A stretch of DNA of 64,000 bases, from assembly GCA_038329865.1 (NCBI GenBank), contig JBBQNK010000014.1:29406-93405 (forward strand), written 5' to 3'. The notes below the pieces were generated by a model. That model saw nothing but the letters and a program-made list of their open reading frames with translations. It did no database searches and was not told the origin of the DNA. This DNA is from JANMES01 sp038329865. Its GTDB lineage: Bacteria > Planctomycetota > Phycisphaerae > Tepidisphaerales > Tepidisphaeraceae. Below, piece after piece: positions 1 through 7,610 of the stretch (position 1 is its first letter; every line of letters starts with the position of its first letter). Made by a program: the position numbers and the translations under genes.

Positions 1-215
1 ACGAGCTCACCTCCCTGCTCCGAAGCGCCGCTCGGCGGTGCATCAATCGCGGGCGATTCGCGGACGGGTGGAATCTCTACAAGAAGACACTCGGGTGGAA
101 CGCCCAGTGCAATAAGTGGCCGTTCGTCGTCGGATACCCGCTTAAGATGGGCCTGGCCAAGTTGAAGGGAACCAAGCCCGCCCCGGCGAAAAGCGCGACT
201 GCGGCGAAAGCGTAA
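1..215 (+). CDS. C-terminal end of an unidentified protein
   Basis: An open frame enters from the left edge and stops at a TAA at 213-215, leaving about 70 residues. The tail is basic and ends in an Ala/Lys/Pro-rich stretch (KPAPAKSATAAKA), a typical disordered C terminus. The upstream part contains aromatic, glycine-rich segments such as WNLYKKTLGWN. I do not recognise the family. The next gene starts one base after the stop, so both are probably cotranscribed and this one may belong to the same polysaccharide cluster. Confidence 0.55.
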   Translation, partial: ELTSLLRSAARRCINRGRFADGWNLYKKTLGWNAQCNKWPFVVGYPLKMGLAKLKGTKPAPAKSATAAKA

Positions 216-216
216 C

Positions 217-1086
217 ATGGCCGTTTCCATCGTCATCCCGGCCCACAACGAGTCAGCCGTCATCGAACGCTGCCTGACGACGATGCTGCGCGGCGCGAAC
301 GAAGGCGAGCTCGATATCGTCGTCGTCGCCAACGGCTGTACCGACGATACCGTTGCCAAAGCGCGAGCGGTTTCGCCGGAGGTTCGCGTGATCGAGACCG
401 ATACCCCCGGCAAGAGCAACGCGATCAACCTCGGCGACGCCGAGGCCCGTGAGTTCCCGCGGTTTTATGTGGATGCTGACGTGCTGCTGCCGATCGAATC
501 GATCCGCCGGGTTGCTCAGATCATGCGCGGCGGCACATTTCTGGCCGCGGCGCCGAAGATCAAGTTCGATCTTTCGCAGTCGAGCCTCCTGGTGAAGTCG
601 TTCTACAACATCTGGTTGCGCACGCCGTACATGCAGGAAGGGATGATCGGCTCAGGCGTTTACGCGGTGAGTGAGAACGGCCGCAAGCGGTGGGAGAAGA
701 TCCCGGCGATCACGGCCGACGATGCCTTCGTGCGTCTGCAGTTCAAGCCGCCGGAACGGACGGTGGTGGCGGACTGTTTTTTCACCGTCACGCCGCCCAA
801 GTCTTTGAAGGACGTCGTCAAAATTAAAACCCGCGGCCATTTCGGTAATGCCGAGCTGAAAAAAGTCCAACCTGAGCTGTTCCAAAATGAAGGCGAACGG
901 CACGGCCCGGCGCTGGCGAAGCTCGCAATTAACCCGCTGCTCTGGCCGATGCTGCTCGTATACGGCTACGTTCGAATCGCTGCCCGACGCGCCAGCAGGA
1001 AACGCATGATCAACGGTGATCATAAGACGTGGGAGCGCGATGATTCCTCGCGCGTCGTTGGGGTTACCGCAAAGTCGGAAAGATAA
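217..1086 (+). CDS. Family 2 glycosyltransferase
   Basis: A 289-residue GT-A fold glycosyltransferase of family GT2. It opens with the usual nucleotide-sugar strand (SIVIPAHNES, residues 4-13). A DxD-type metal and sugar-nucleotide motif DAD lies at 86-88, and an acidic ADDAF motif near 172 is likely the catalytic-base region. A hydrophobic patch near residues 235-255 (NPLLWPMLLVYGYV) may hold it at the inner membrane. It begins one base after the preceding stop and is followed by another GT2 gene, so a role in exopolysaccharide or O-chain assembly is likely. The sugar donor cannot be read from the sequence. Confidence 0.85.
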   Translation: MAVSIVIPAHNESAVIERCLTTMLRGANEGELDIVVVANGCTDDTVAKARAVSPEVRVIETDTPGKSNAINLGDAEAREFPRFYVDADVLLPIESIRRVAQIMRGGTFLAAAPKIKFDLSQSSLLVKSFYNIWLRTPYMQEGMIGSGVYAVSENGRKRWEKIPAITADDAFVRLQFKPPERTVVADCFFTVTPPKSLKDVVKIKTRGHFGNAELKKVQPELFQNEGERHGPALAKLAINPLLWPMLLVYGYVRIAARRASRKRMINGDHKTWERDDSSRVVGVTAKSER

Positions 1087-1090
1087 AATT

Positions 1091-1150
1091 GGCGTGCGGG
1101 CTTTAGCCTGCATGTCTTAGAAAAAATATGCGAGCTCAAGCCCGCACGCC
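1091..1150. repeat. Nested inverted repeat, 23-bp arms
   Basis: Arms at 1091-1113 and 1128-1150 are reverse complements with three mismatches (13 bp perfect at the outer ends) and a 14-nt loop. Each arm is itself a small hairpin: GCGGGCT-TT-AGCCTGC in the left arm. The layout matches 29013-29078 and 47037-47105. It fills the space between two glycosyltransferase genes and covers the first possible ATG of the downstream gene, which argues for that gene's later start. Confidence 0.8.
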
Positions 1151-1154
1151 TCAA

Positions 1155-2147
1155 ATGATCGACGTCTCCCTCCTCATCATCTCCTACAACACGCGCGAGA
1201 TGACGCTCGCCTGCATTCGGTCAGTCATCGAACAAACTAAAATCGCAACATACGAAGTGATCGTGTTAGACAATGCGAGCACCGACGGCTCGGGCGAAGC
1301 AATCGCGGCGGAGTTCCCGGCCGAACGGTTTCCGCAGGTGCGATTAATCATACCTGAGCGCAATCTCGGCTTTGCCGGAGGGAATAACCTCGCCGGCGAA
1401 CAGGCTGGCGGCGAGTACATCCTGCTGCTCAATCCTGACACGGTTATTCTGGATGCGGCGATCGACGAGGTCGTAAGGTTTGCGCGGGAACACCCCAAAA
1501 CCATCGTCGGCGGGCGGACATTTTTCGGCAATATGACCCTGAACCCGAACTCCTGCCACGGCCGACCGACGCCTTGGAGCCTGTTCTGCATGGGATTCGG
1601 ATTAAGCGCAATATTTCGCCGAAATTACCTATTTGACCCAGAATCACTAGGAAAGTGGCAGCGTGATTCGATTCGCGAAGTCGATGCGATCACGGGGTGC
1701 TTTTTGTTGATCGACTCAACGCTGTGGAGGCGTCTTGGCGGGTTTGATCTGTCGTTCTTTATGTACAGTGAAGACACAGATTTATGTCTGCGGGCCAAGC
1801 GCGAAAGTTACCATTGCGTGATCGATCCGGCCGCCAGACTCATCCACTATGGTGGCCAGTCCGAACGCATCAAACCTGATAAATATGTGCGCCTTTTCCG
1901 AGCAAAAGCCCAGATTTTTGAGAAATACTGGCCTCCAATATTCCAAGAATTCGGCCTGAAAATGCTAGAGTTATGGGCCGCGACGCGTACACTGGCTACG
2001 TGGGTGCGACAACTCGTACAGCCCGGACGACGCGATGCGTATTTGTCCTGGCGGCAAGTCTGGCATAGGCGGCAGGAATTCAGGCCGACCCACTCATTAT
2101 CTGTAACGACGAACCATCAGGCCGCAATTTCGGCAGCACCCAAATAG
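1155..2147 (+). CDS. Family 2 glycosyltransferase, rhamnosyltransferase-like
   Basis: A 330-residue GT2 enzyme of the type often annotated as rhamnosyl- or dTDP-sugar transferase. It shows SLLIISYNT at the N terminus, NLGFAGGNN, the DxD-equivalent NPDTV, and the late motif EDTDLCLRA with the catalytic acidic pair. I prefer the ATG at 1155 over the in-frame ATG at 1128, because the latter lies in the right arm of an inverted repeat and adds nine residues (MRAQARTPQ) outside the conserved fold. It is probably part of the same surface-polysaccharide cluster as its neighbours. Donor and acceptor are unknown. Confidence 0.85.
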   Translation: MIDVSLLIISYNTREMTLACIRSVIEQTKIATYEVIVLDNASTDGSGEAIAAEFPAERFPQVRLIIPERNLGFAGGNNLAGEQAGGEYILLLNPDTVILDAAIDEVVRFAREHPKTIVGGRTFFGNMTLNPNSCHGRPTPWSLFCMGFGLSAIFRRNYLFDPESLGKWQRDSIREVDAITGCFLLIDSTLWRRLGGFDLSFFMYSEDTDLCLRAKRESYHCVIDPAARLIHYGGQSERIKPDKYVRLFRAKAQIFEKYWPPIFQEFGLKMLELWAATRTLATWVRQLVQPGRRDAYLSWRQVWHRRQEFRPTHSLSVTTNHQAAISAAPK

Positions 2148-2235
2148 GGTGCCTATGGTTATTATCGAATCCTGACGCGGGCAATGGCCGATATTGAGTG
2201 GGAATTGTAATCAGTTGTTGGGACAGGGTCAGAAA

Positions 2236-2727
2236 ATGATGTCGATTTCGGAAGTCAATCATTCCAACGGGCACAGAAAAGCCCGGTGCATCCTTGCGGT
2301 CGCCTCAGGTGGCGGTCACTGGGTGCAGCTGCTGCGCATGATGTCGGCCTTCGAGGGCGAACACGTGATTTTCGCATCAACGATCCCGAGCCTTCGCTCT
2401 GAAGTCGCCGATTCACAGTTCTATACGATCCCCGATGCCAATCGCCGCCGGCCTCTCGCGCTGCTGCGGCTGATCTTTAAAACGATCTGGATCCTGCTCA
2501 AGGAGCGCCCCGACGTTGTGATCTCCACCGGGGCGGCCCCCGGTTACATCTGCCTGCTGTTCGGCAAATGGCTCGGCGCTCAGACGATCTGGGTTGATAG
2601 CATTGCAAACGTAGAGCGCCTTTCGATGTCAGGGAAGATGGCTGGAAGAGTCGCCGACCTGTGGCTGACCCAGTGGCCGCAGCTCGCGGCGGTAGATGGA
2701 CCTTTCTTTGCGGGTGCCGTGATATGA
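2236..2727 (+). CDS. Alg14/EpsE-like glycosyltransferase membrane subunit
   Basis: A 163-residue protein resembling the N-terminal half of split GT28-type glycosyltransferases (Alg14, bacterial CpsF/EpsE type). It has the glycine-rich ASGGGHW motif near residue 17, a hydrophobic helix (LLRLIFKTIWILL) and the STGAAPGY segment. In the family this subunit binds the membrane and lipid acceptor and recruits the catalytic partner. I chose the ATG at 2236, preceded by AGGG at 2225-2228, over the upstream TTG at 2194. Its stop overlaps the next start by 4 bp (ATGA), fitting translational coupling of two subunits that must pair. Confidence 0.8.
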   Translation: MMSISEVNHSNGHRKARCILAVASGGGHWVQLLRMMSAFEGEHVIFASTIPSLRSEVADSQFYTIPDANRRRPLALLRLIFKTIWILLKERPDVVISTGAAPGYICLLFGKWLGAQTIWVDSIANVERLSMSGKMAGRVADLWLTQWPQLAAVDGPFFAGAVI

Positions 2728-3290
2728 TTTTTGTCACCGTCGGTACACAACTTCCGTTCGATCGGATGATCTCCACGATCGACGACTGGGCCGCCCGCCA
2801 GGGTCGGACCGACGTGTTCGCACAGATCGGGCCGTCGTCAATTAAGCCAAAACAGATCCAGTACGCCGACTTCCTTGCTGCCGACGAGTGCCGCCGGAAA
2901 ATTGAATCCGCCAGCGTCGTCATCGCACATGCGGGCATGGGCTCGATCATCACCGCGCTGGAACTGGCCAAGCCGATCATCGTCATGCCGCGCCGCTCGG
3001 ATTTGAACGAGCACCGGAACAATCACCAGCTCGCAACGGCGAAAAAATTCCTCGAGCAGGGATCGATTCACGTCGCGATGGACGAGCACGCATTGGCCGA
3101 GCGGCTTGCGACGATCGACTCGATCCAGTGCTGCGGCCGAGTGCAGCGGAACGCGTCAGAACAGTTGCTGACGGCCCTGTCGGATTTCGTCCAGCGCGGC
3201 AAGCTGCCCGGCCGGGTACTCATCACGCCGCCGCGCGATCTCCCCGACGCCACCGCCGATCTTCGGCCCGCCGGTCAGACGTACCGATAA
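2724..3290 (+). CDS. Alg13/EpsF-like glycosyltransferase catalytic subunit
   Basis: A 188-residue protein matching the C-terminal, UDP-sugar-binding half of GT28 enzymes (Alg13/EpsF type). The start MIFVTVGTQLPFDRM is diagnostic, and the VIAHAGMGSI and PRRSDLNEHRNNHQ segments form the nucleotide-sugar pocket. The start at 2724 is fixed by the ATGA overlap with the Alg14-like gene. Together the two would make one glycosyltransferase, probably acting on a lipid-linked sugar in polysaccharide synthesis. The last 30 or so residues are Pro/Arg-rich and look disordered. Confidence 0.85.
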   Translation: MIFVTVGTQLPFDRMISTIDDWAARQGRTDVFAQIGPSSIKPKQIQYADFLAADECRRKIESASVVIAHAGMGSIITALELAKPIIVMPRRSDLNEHRNNHQLATAKKFLEQGSIHVAMDEHALAERLATIDSIQCCGRVQRNASEQLLTALSDFVQRGKLPGRVLITPPRDLPDATADLRPAGQTYR

Positions 3291-3335
3291 GCGGGGCTTT
3301 GCGATCAGGAAAAGATTCAGACGCACGGACGCGAC

Positions 3336-4268
3336 ATGCCCACGCTCGATTCCTCGGTCATCCTCTCCAAGCTTCGCGCCGTCGTACTCCTCGGTGGCAC
3401 GGTCCGCCCGACGGGCCTGAGCGCCGCCATCGGCCGCTCAGTCCTTGAACTGCCGATTACTTCCGGGCGATCGCTTCTCGATCTGTGGTGCGATCAGGCA
3501 TCGGAACTCGCGCGTTTGGCGGGCCGGAAGCTGATCGTCCGCGTGCTGATCGATAAAGCGGTGCTCCCGGTCAAGTCAGTGGCGGATCATCCTCAAATCG
3601 AACTCCAGATGCATCGCGACCCATTCGAACTCCGCGGCACCGGCGGAATCCTGAAAGACGCCACCGCCGACCTGGCCGACGACGATTACATCCTCGTCGC
3701 CGCCGCCAACCAGGTCATTAACGAGCCGCTCGCGCGGATCGCGGAATCACTGGCTGCGATGGGCGGCGATGTGTGCATCATCGCCCACGAAGAAGGCCAG
3801 CCCAGCAACATCATGCTCCTGCGTCGCGGCGTGTTGAAGGGCATTCAGGACGTCGGATTTGCAGACCTAAAAGAGCAGGCCATGCCCGCCATCGCGCGGA
3901 ACCATTCCGTGCAGGTGAAGTTTTATCCGCAGGCGATCGGCCGACCTGTGCGAGCGCTCAAGGACTACATCCAGGCCGTTCGCTGGTATCACCGAAGCCT
4001 CAAGAACGACCCGCAGTCCGCCGACCCGTTCGCCGAAGATTGCGTGGCGACGTTCAGCATCGTAGAAGCCGGTGTGACGCTGCCGCCGACTTCGCAGGCG
4101 CTGGACAGCGTGGTGCTCGCCGGCGCGAAAGTCGGGCGGAATTCGAGCATCGTGCGATCGGTCATCTGCCCCGGCGCCATCGTGCCGGACAGCGCAGTCG
4201 TGATGGACCAGGTGGTCAGCATCGATTCGCCAAGTGCCATCTTCCGCAAGCAGCCGGCCAAGGCGTAA
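3336..4268 (+). CDS. Sugar nucleotidyltransferase-like protein, degenerate
   Basis: A 310-residue protein built like a sugar-phosphate nucleotidyltransferase with a short left-handed beta-helix at the end (hexapeptide-like VVLAGAKVGRNSSIVRSVICPGAIV, about 258-283). The usual glycine-rich GGxGTRL signature is replaced by LLGGTVRPTGLSAAIGR, and the central DxD-type region reads VAAANQVIN, lacking the normal metal-binding aspartate. It may be inactive, regulatory, or act on an unusual substrate. It lies 45 bp after the Alg13-like gene, and its stop is 30 bp before bioD. A role in surface polysaccharide supply or control is inferred. Confidence 0.65.
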   Translation: MPTLDSSVILSKLRAVVLLGGTVRPTGLSAAIGRSVLELPITSGRSLLDLWCDQASELARLAGRKLIVRVLIDKAVLPVKSVADHPQIELQMHRDPFELRGTGGILKDATADLADDDYILVAAANQVINEPLARIAESLAAMGGDVCIIAHEEGQPSNIMLLRRGVLKGIQDVGFADLKEQAMPAIARNHSVQVKFYPQAIGRPVRALKDYIQAVRWYHRSLKNDPQSADPFAEDCVATFSIVEAGVTLPPTSQALDSVVLAGAKVGRNSSIVRSVICPGAIVPDSAVVMDQVVSIDSPSAIFRKQPAKA

Positions 4269-4298
4269 CGCTTTCATTCCGTTCATACTCCGCGCATC

Positions 4299-5036
4299 AT
4301 GGTCGTTGTGCTCCGACCCATCACCATCCCCGGCCTGTTCATTACCGCGACCGACACCAACGTCGGCAAAACGCTGGTGACCGGCGCGATCGCGCAGTGG
4401 TTCCGCCAGCGCGGGCGGAATGTGGCGGTGAGTAAACCGATCGCCTCCGGCTGCGTGCGGCGGCGCGAGGGACTCGTGAGCGAAGATTCGGAGTACCTGG
4501 CCGAATGCGCTGATACGCCGCATCCGCTGGATGTGATCTGCCCGGAGCGGTTTGAAGAGCCGCTGGCGCCAGCAGTGGCGGCGGCGCGGGCGGGGCGGGC
4601 GGTCGATTGGTCGGCCGTGCAGCGGTCGATCGATACCGTCACGCAGAACGGCAACGCCATTCTGGTTGAAGGCGCCGGCGGGGTGATCGTGCCGCTGGAT
4701 GAGAAGCGGACGGTCTTGGATCTGATCGTCGCGCTGCGGCTTCCGTCGCTGATCGTCGCACGCCCGAGTCTTGGAACGATCAATCACACGGTGCTGACAA
4801 TCGATCGCCTGCGCGCCGCCGGCGTGCCGATCGCGGGCGTGGTCATCAATCGCTATCCGCCCGGCACGGCCGATGTTGCAACTGAAACGTCGCCGCGATG
4901 GATTGAAAAGCTCGGGAAAACGCGGGTGCTGTGCCTGATCCCCGACTGCCCCGGCGGCATCGGCCCGCCGGTGCCGGCCGACGTGATGAGCGCGATCGAT
5001 CAGGTCGATTGGGACGCCTGCATGACCGTTGAGTGA
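4299..5036 (+). CDS. bioD: Dethiobiotin synthetase
   Basis: ATP-dependent dethiobiotin synthetase, the penultimate biotin step, which closes the ureido ring of 7,8-diaminopelargonate using CO2. The 245-residue protein has the P-loop GLFITATDTNVGKT (residues 11-24), the VSKPIASG substrate motif and the EGAGGV loop. These are the conserved BioD landmarks, and the length is normal. No other bio gene is in the window, so the pathway is split on this chromosome. It may be cotranscribed with the polysaccharide genes. Its end is 14 bp from the convergent DsbA-like gene. Confidence 0.93.
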   Translation: MVVVLRPITIPGLFITATDTNVGKTLVTGAIAQWFRQRGRNVAVSKPIASGCVRRREGLVSEDSEYLAECADTPHPLDVICPERFEEPLAPAVAAARAGRAVDWSAVQRSIDTVTQNGNAILVEGAGGVIVPLDEKRTVLDLIVALRLPSLIVARPSLGTINHTVLTIDRLRAAGVPIAGVVINRYPPGTADVATETSPRWIEKLGKTRVLCLIPDCPGGIGPPVPADVMSAIDQVDWDACMTVE

Positions 5037-5050
5037 GTAACCCCGAGCGG

Positions 5051-5581
5051 CTATTTTTCGTCGCGCGATATTCGCATATCGATCGAACCGACCAGATCTT
5101 CAAACTCAAACGGCCCTTCATGGCGATGGCCGTTGATGAAGAATGTCGGCGTTCCGTTCACGCCGCTGCGAACACCGCTGATGAAGTCGGATTTCACGTG
5201 CGCGGTGAACTCGTGTTTCTCCAACGCGGCTACGAGTTCTTCGCCCGACAAGTCGAACGAGCCCGCAAGCTCGACCAACATCGGCACGGCGAGCGACATC
5301 TGGTTTTCGAAGATCGCGTCGTGCATTTCCCAGAACTTTCCCTTCGTGCCCGCAAACTCCGCTGTCTCAGCGGCCGCTTGGGCATAAGGGTGCGCTTCGT
5401 TCAGGGGGAAGTTCCGAAAAACGAATGCCAGCCGCTTGCCGTAGTGCTTCTGGATTTGTTTGACGATCGGGTACGCATGGCCGCAGTGCGGACATTGGTA
5501 GTCGCCGTATTCGACGAGGACGATGGGTGATTTCTCGTCACCCTGCAGGTGGTCTTTGCTTGAAACGGGAGGGGTGAGCAT
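5051..5581 (-). CDS. DsbA-like thioredoxin-fold oxidoreductase
   Basis: A 176-residue DsbA/DSBA-like thioredoxin-fold protein with the redox motif CPHC at residues 30-33 and the cis-proline loop NGTPTFF near the C terminus. It has no signal peptide, unlike periplasmic DsbA, so it probably works in the cytoplasm (as in NhaA-linked or FrnE/DsbA-like proteins), for example as a disulfide reductant. It starts 12 bp after the peroxiredoxin on the same strand. A peroxiredoxin with a CPHC partner in one operon suggests peroxide defence in which this protein may recycle the peroxiredoxin; that pairing is inferred. Confidence 0.85.
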   Translation of the reverse strand: MLTPPVSSKDHLQGDEKSPIVLVEYGDYQCPHCGHAYPIVKQIQKHYGKRLAFVFRNFPLNEAHPYAQAAAETAEFAGTKGKFWEMHDAIFENQMSLAVPMLVELAGSFDLSGEELVAALEKHEFTAHVKSDFISGVRSGVNGTPTFFINGHRHEGPFEFEDLVGSIDMRISRDEK

Positions 5582-5593
5582 TTTGAACTCCTG

Positions 5594-6061
5594 TTACTTC
5601 GGCAACTCTTCCAACGCCTGCAGAATTCCGTCTGCCCCCGGGTTAACGCCCACCGGCGACAGGTAGCTCCAGGCGATTTTTCCGTTCTTGTCGATGACAA
5701 ACAGCGCCCGCTCACAGAAGCCGTCTGCTTCGCGGTAAGCGCCGTACTTTTTTGAAACGTCTCCCTTGGGCTCGAAGTCGGCCAGCAGCGGGAAATGCAA
5801 TTTTCGCGCCCGGCCGAACTCTGCGTGACACCACGAGCCATCCACCGAAATGCCGATCATCTCGGCGTTGTGCTTTTGAAATTCAGAGAGGATTTCGTTG
5901 TAGAGCGCCATCTGGTCGCCGCAAACCGGGCTCCAGTCGGCCGGATAAAACGCGAGAATGACCGGCCGGCCGCGGAGTTCACTCAGGGAGAGCTTCTGAT
6001 CGGGCGTGACATGCAGCGAAAACTCGGGAGCGACTGTTCCGGCAGGTAGAACGGTTGACAT
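5594..6061 (-). CDS. Peroxiredoxin (AhpC/TSA family)
   Basis: A 155-residue thiol peroxidase of the AhpC/TSA type. The peroxidatic site PADWSPVC (residues 40-47) fits the family pattern PxxxS/TxxC, with Cys47 the peroxidatic cysteine. Further cysteines near 78 and 113 could resolve the sulfenic acid. The overall shape resembles the Prx1/AhpE-like branch. It is cytoplasmic and reduces H2O2 or organic peroxides. It is the first gene of a two-gene operon with the DsbA-like protein. The 200 bp upstream ends in the terminator of the SnoaL operon, so it probably has its own promoter. Confidence 0.9.
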   Translation of the reverse strand: MSTVLPAGTVAPEFSLHVTPDQKLSLSELRGRPVILAFYPADWSPVCGDQMALYNEILSEFQKHNAEMIGISVDGSWCHAEFGRARKLHFPLLADFEPKGDVSKKYGAYREADGFCERALFVIDKNGKIAWSYLSPVGVNPGADGILQALEELPK

Positions 6062-6205
6062 CGATCGCCTTTCAATTGGATTTCTGACGGTTAGGTTGAT
6101 CGGCGAAGAGATCCATCCGAAGTATCAACCGCCGATTAATTTCAACGCAATCATAGGCTTGCCGCAAGTGATTTGCCGGGATGATTCCCGACGGATCGGC
6201 GCAAT

Positions 6206-6240
6206 AAAAACGGCGAGTCCCGTTCTGGCGGGACGCGCCG
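6206..6240 (-). terminator. Intrinsic terminator of the ArsR-like operon
   Basis: The hairpin CGGCGAGTCCCG / CGGGACGCGCCG at 6211-6240 has 12-bp arms with one mismatch and a 6-nt loop. Read on the minus strand it is followed at once by five Ts (6206-6210). It lies 30 bp past the stop of the SnoaL-like gene. Confidence 0.8.
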
Positions 6241-6270
6241 TTGATAGTTCTGGCTGAATTGCGGATCGGC

Positions 6271-6654
6271 TTAGCCGCCCATCGAATAGAAGAATTCTTC
6301 CTTCACGATCTTGCCGTCTTTCACGGTATAGAGCGCGGCTTCTTCCATCGTGAACCGCTTGCCTGCCATGGGGCCCGTTTTGGCGGTGATATCGTACTTG
6401 AAGGTGACGATAAACCGGTCGCCGTGCGGCCAGGGGCCCGCCACCGTGCCGGAGTGCACCGTGTGGTTGGCGTTCCACCATTCGTGCTTGCCGCGGATCG
6501 CCTCGATGCCTTTCTTCTCGGGCGACTCGCCCGGGGGGCCGCCGGCCTCTATGCTCACAATGTTTTTGTCATAGAGCGTGTTCAACACTTCCATCGACTT
6601 GTCTTGCTTGCATAGCTCGACGAGTTTCTTGCCGACTTCCATCGTGCTGCTCAT
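6271..6654 (-). CDS. SnoaL-like (NTF2 fold) protein
   Basis: A 127-residue protein with the features of a SnoaL-like / nuclear transport factor 2 fold: an N-terminal helix (VGKKLVELCKQDK), a mid segment GIEAIRGKHEWW, and a strand-rich C-terminal half ending VKDGKIVKEEFFYSMGG. Members are small cone-shaped pockets, either isomerases or hydratases or non-catalytic ligand binders, so no reaction can be assigned. It is the last gene of the ArsR / SRPBCC operon and is followed by an intrinsic terminator. Confidence 0.75.
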   Translation of the reverse strand: MSSTMEVGKKLVELCKQDKSMEVLNTLYDKNIVSIEAGGPPGESPEKKGIEAIRGKHEWWNANHTVHSGTVAGPWPHGDRFIVTFKYDITAKTGPMAGKRFTMEEAALYTVKDGKIVKEEFFYSMGG

Positions 6655-6684
6655 GTGGATTCTCCTTCGGGTTGTGCGTCTATC

Positions 6685-7122
6685 TTACCGTGTGGCGCGC
6701 TTGATGATAGCGGCGGTGATCATCTCCCATCCGCCGTTGACGTGCTTCTTATGCTCCGGGTCGAGCAGGCCGAACGCGCGGTGCGTGAACTTCAGGTTTG
6801 TTACGCCGTTGGTCTCGCTCAGCTGGTATTGCACGTGGGAGAGAACGGGGTACGACATGAACAGCGGCCCGCTGAGTTCCAGCAGCTTTCCGGGCTTGAT
6901 CACCTGCACGTGCCCCCAGAAATGCCCGGCCCCGTTGCCCAGGTCGCGGTACCAGCGCCCGCCGGGCCATGCTTCGAGCTTCATGTTCAGCGACTTACCG
7001 TCCGGCTGCGTGAATGCCGGGCCGATTTCTTCCAGGATGGCGGCGAACGTGACGTCGGCCGGTGCTTTGATGTCGGATTCTTTCACGATGGTCAGCGTGT
7101 ACTGTTCGGGCAATTCGTTCAT
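6685..7122 (-). CDS. SRPBCC / AHSA1-like protein
   Basis: A 145-residue START-like protein (SRPBCC superfamily, AHSA1 type). Features are the opening strand VKESDIKAPADVTFAAILEE, the WPGGRWYRDLG turn and a long C-terminal helix. Such proteins bind hydrophobic ligands in a deep cavity, and in bacteria they often sit beside a small ArsR regulator, as here. The start codon overlaps the regulator's stop by 4 bp (ATGA). Ligand and function are unknown. Confidence 0.8.
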   Translation of the reverse strand: MNELPEQYTLTIVKESDIKAPADVTFAAILEEIGPAFTQPDGKSLNMKLEAWPGGRWYRDLGNGAGHFWGHVQVIKPGKLLELSGPLFMSYPVLSHVQYQLSETNGVTNLKFTHRAFGLLDPEHKKHVNGGWEMITAAIIKRATR

Positions 7123-7478
7123 GGTTTCTCCTTGTGAAGAGTGGGTTTGGATTGCTTGGCCGCCGCCTCGGCACGTTGCTTGATGCGGCTGAGATTATGA
7201 TCCCAGAATTTTTCGAAGGTTTTTGCCCAGTCGTAAATGGGTTTGATGTTGTCGGCATTCACGTTGTAGATCCTCCGCCGGCCGTCGCGCCGTACGCTCA
7301 CGAGCCCGACCTGCCGCAAGACGGCCAAGTGCTTGGAAACCATCACCTGGGGCCAGCCGAGTTCGCAAATGATGTCACTGACCGGCATTTCCCGCTGACC
7401 CAGCGTGCCCAGCAACTGCCGGCGTTTGGGTTCGGCGACGGCGGTGAAGGGATCGATGAGCGTGGACGCACGGGGCAT
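7119..7478 (-). CDS. ArsR-family transcriptional regulator
   Basis: A 119-residue winged-helix repressor of the ArsR/SmtB fold. It shows DPFTAVAEPKRRQLLGTL at the N terminus, the recognition helix in WPQVMVSKHLAVLRQVGLV and the wing RRDGRRRIYNV. The usual metal-binding cysteine or histidine signature (ELCVCDL) is absent, so it is probably not a metal sensor. Regulators of this branch typically precede SRPBCC genes and control their own operon. The promoter at 7486-7513 has its -10 box 7 nt from the start codon, so binding there would autoregulate directly. Confidence 0.88.
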   Translation of the reverse strand: MPRASTLIDPFTAVAEPKRRQLLGTLGQREMPVSDIICELGWPQVMVSKHLAVLRQVGLVSVRRDGRRRIYNVNADNIKPIYDWAKTFEKFWDHNLSRIKQRAEAAAKQSKPTLHKEKP

Positions 7479-7485
7479 GGGCGAT

Positions 7486-7513
7486 AATATATACCATCAT
7501 AGGAATATGTCAA
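7486..7513 (-). promoter_or_regulatory. Sigma-70-type promoter of the ArsR-like operon
   Basis: Reading on the minus strand, a perfect -35 TTGACA (7508-7513) is followed by a 16-bp spacer and a -10 TATATT (7486-7491); TATTAT with an 18-bp spacer overlaps it. The -10 ends 7 nt before the ATG, so the transcript would start at or next to the start codon. The spacer is AT-rich with partial dyads (ATGATGGTATATATTAT), a plausible operator. Confidence 0.75.
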
Positions 7514-7525
7514 GTAAAAAAATGG

Positions 7526-7600
7526 ACCACGAAGGCACGAAGATCACGAAGTGAATTCCCGGTAAGGAAAAGCACTTCGTGCTCTTCGTGCCTTCGTGGT
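7526..7600. repeat. Long inverted repeat, 28-bp arms
   Basis: Arms at 7526-7553 and 7573-7600 are reverse complements with a single mismatch, separated by 19 nt. Each arm is a run of near-identical CACGAAG words. It sits just past the diguanylate cyclase stop and upstream of the ArsR-like promoter, so it may act as a terminator or barrier. A related element with CACGGAG words lies at 57779-57905. Confidence 0.8.
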
Positions 7601-7610
7601 TAAAGAAGTA

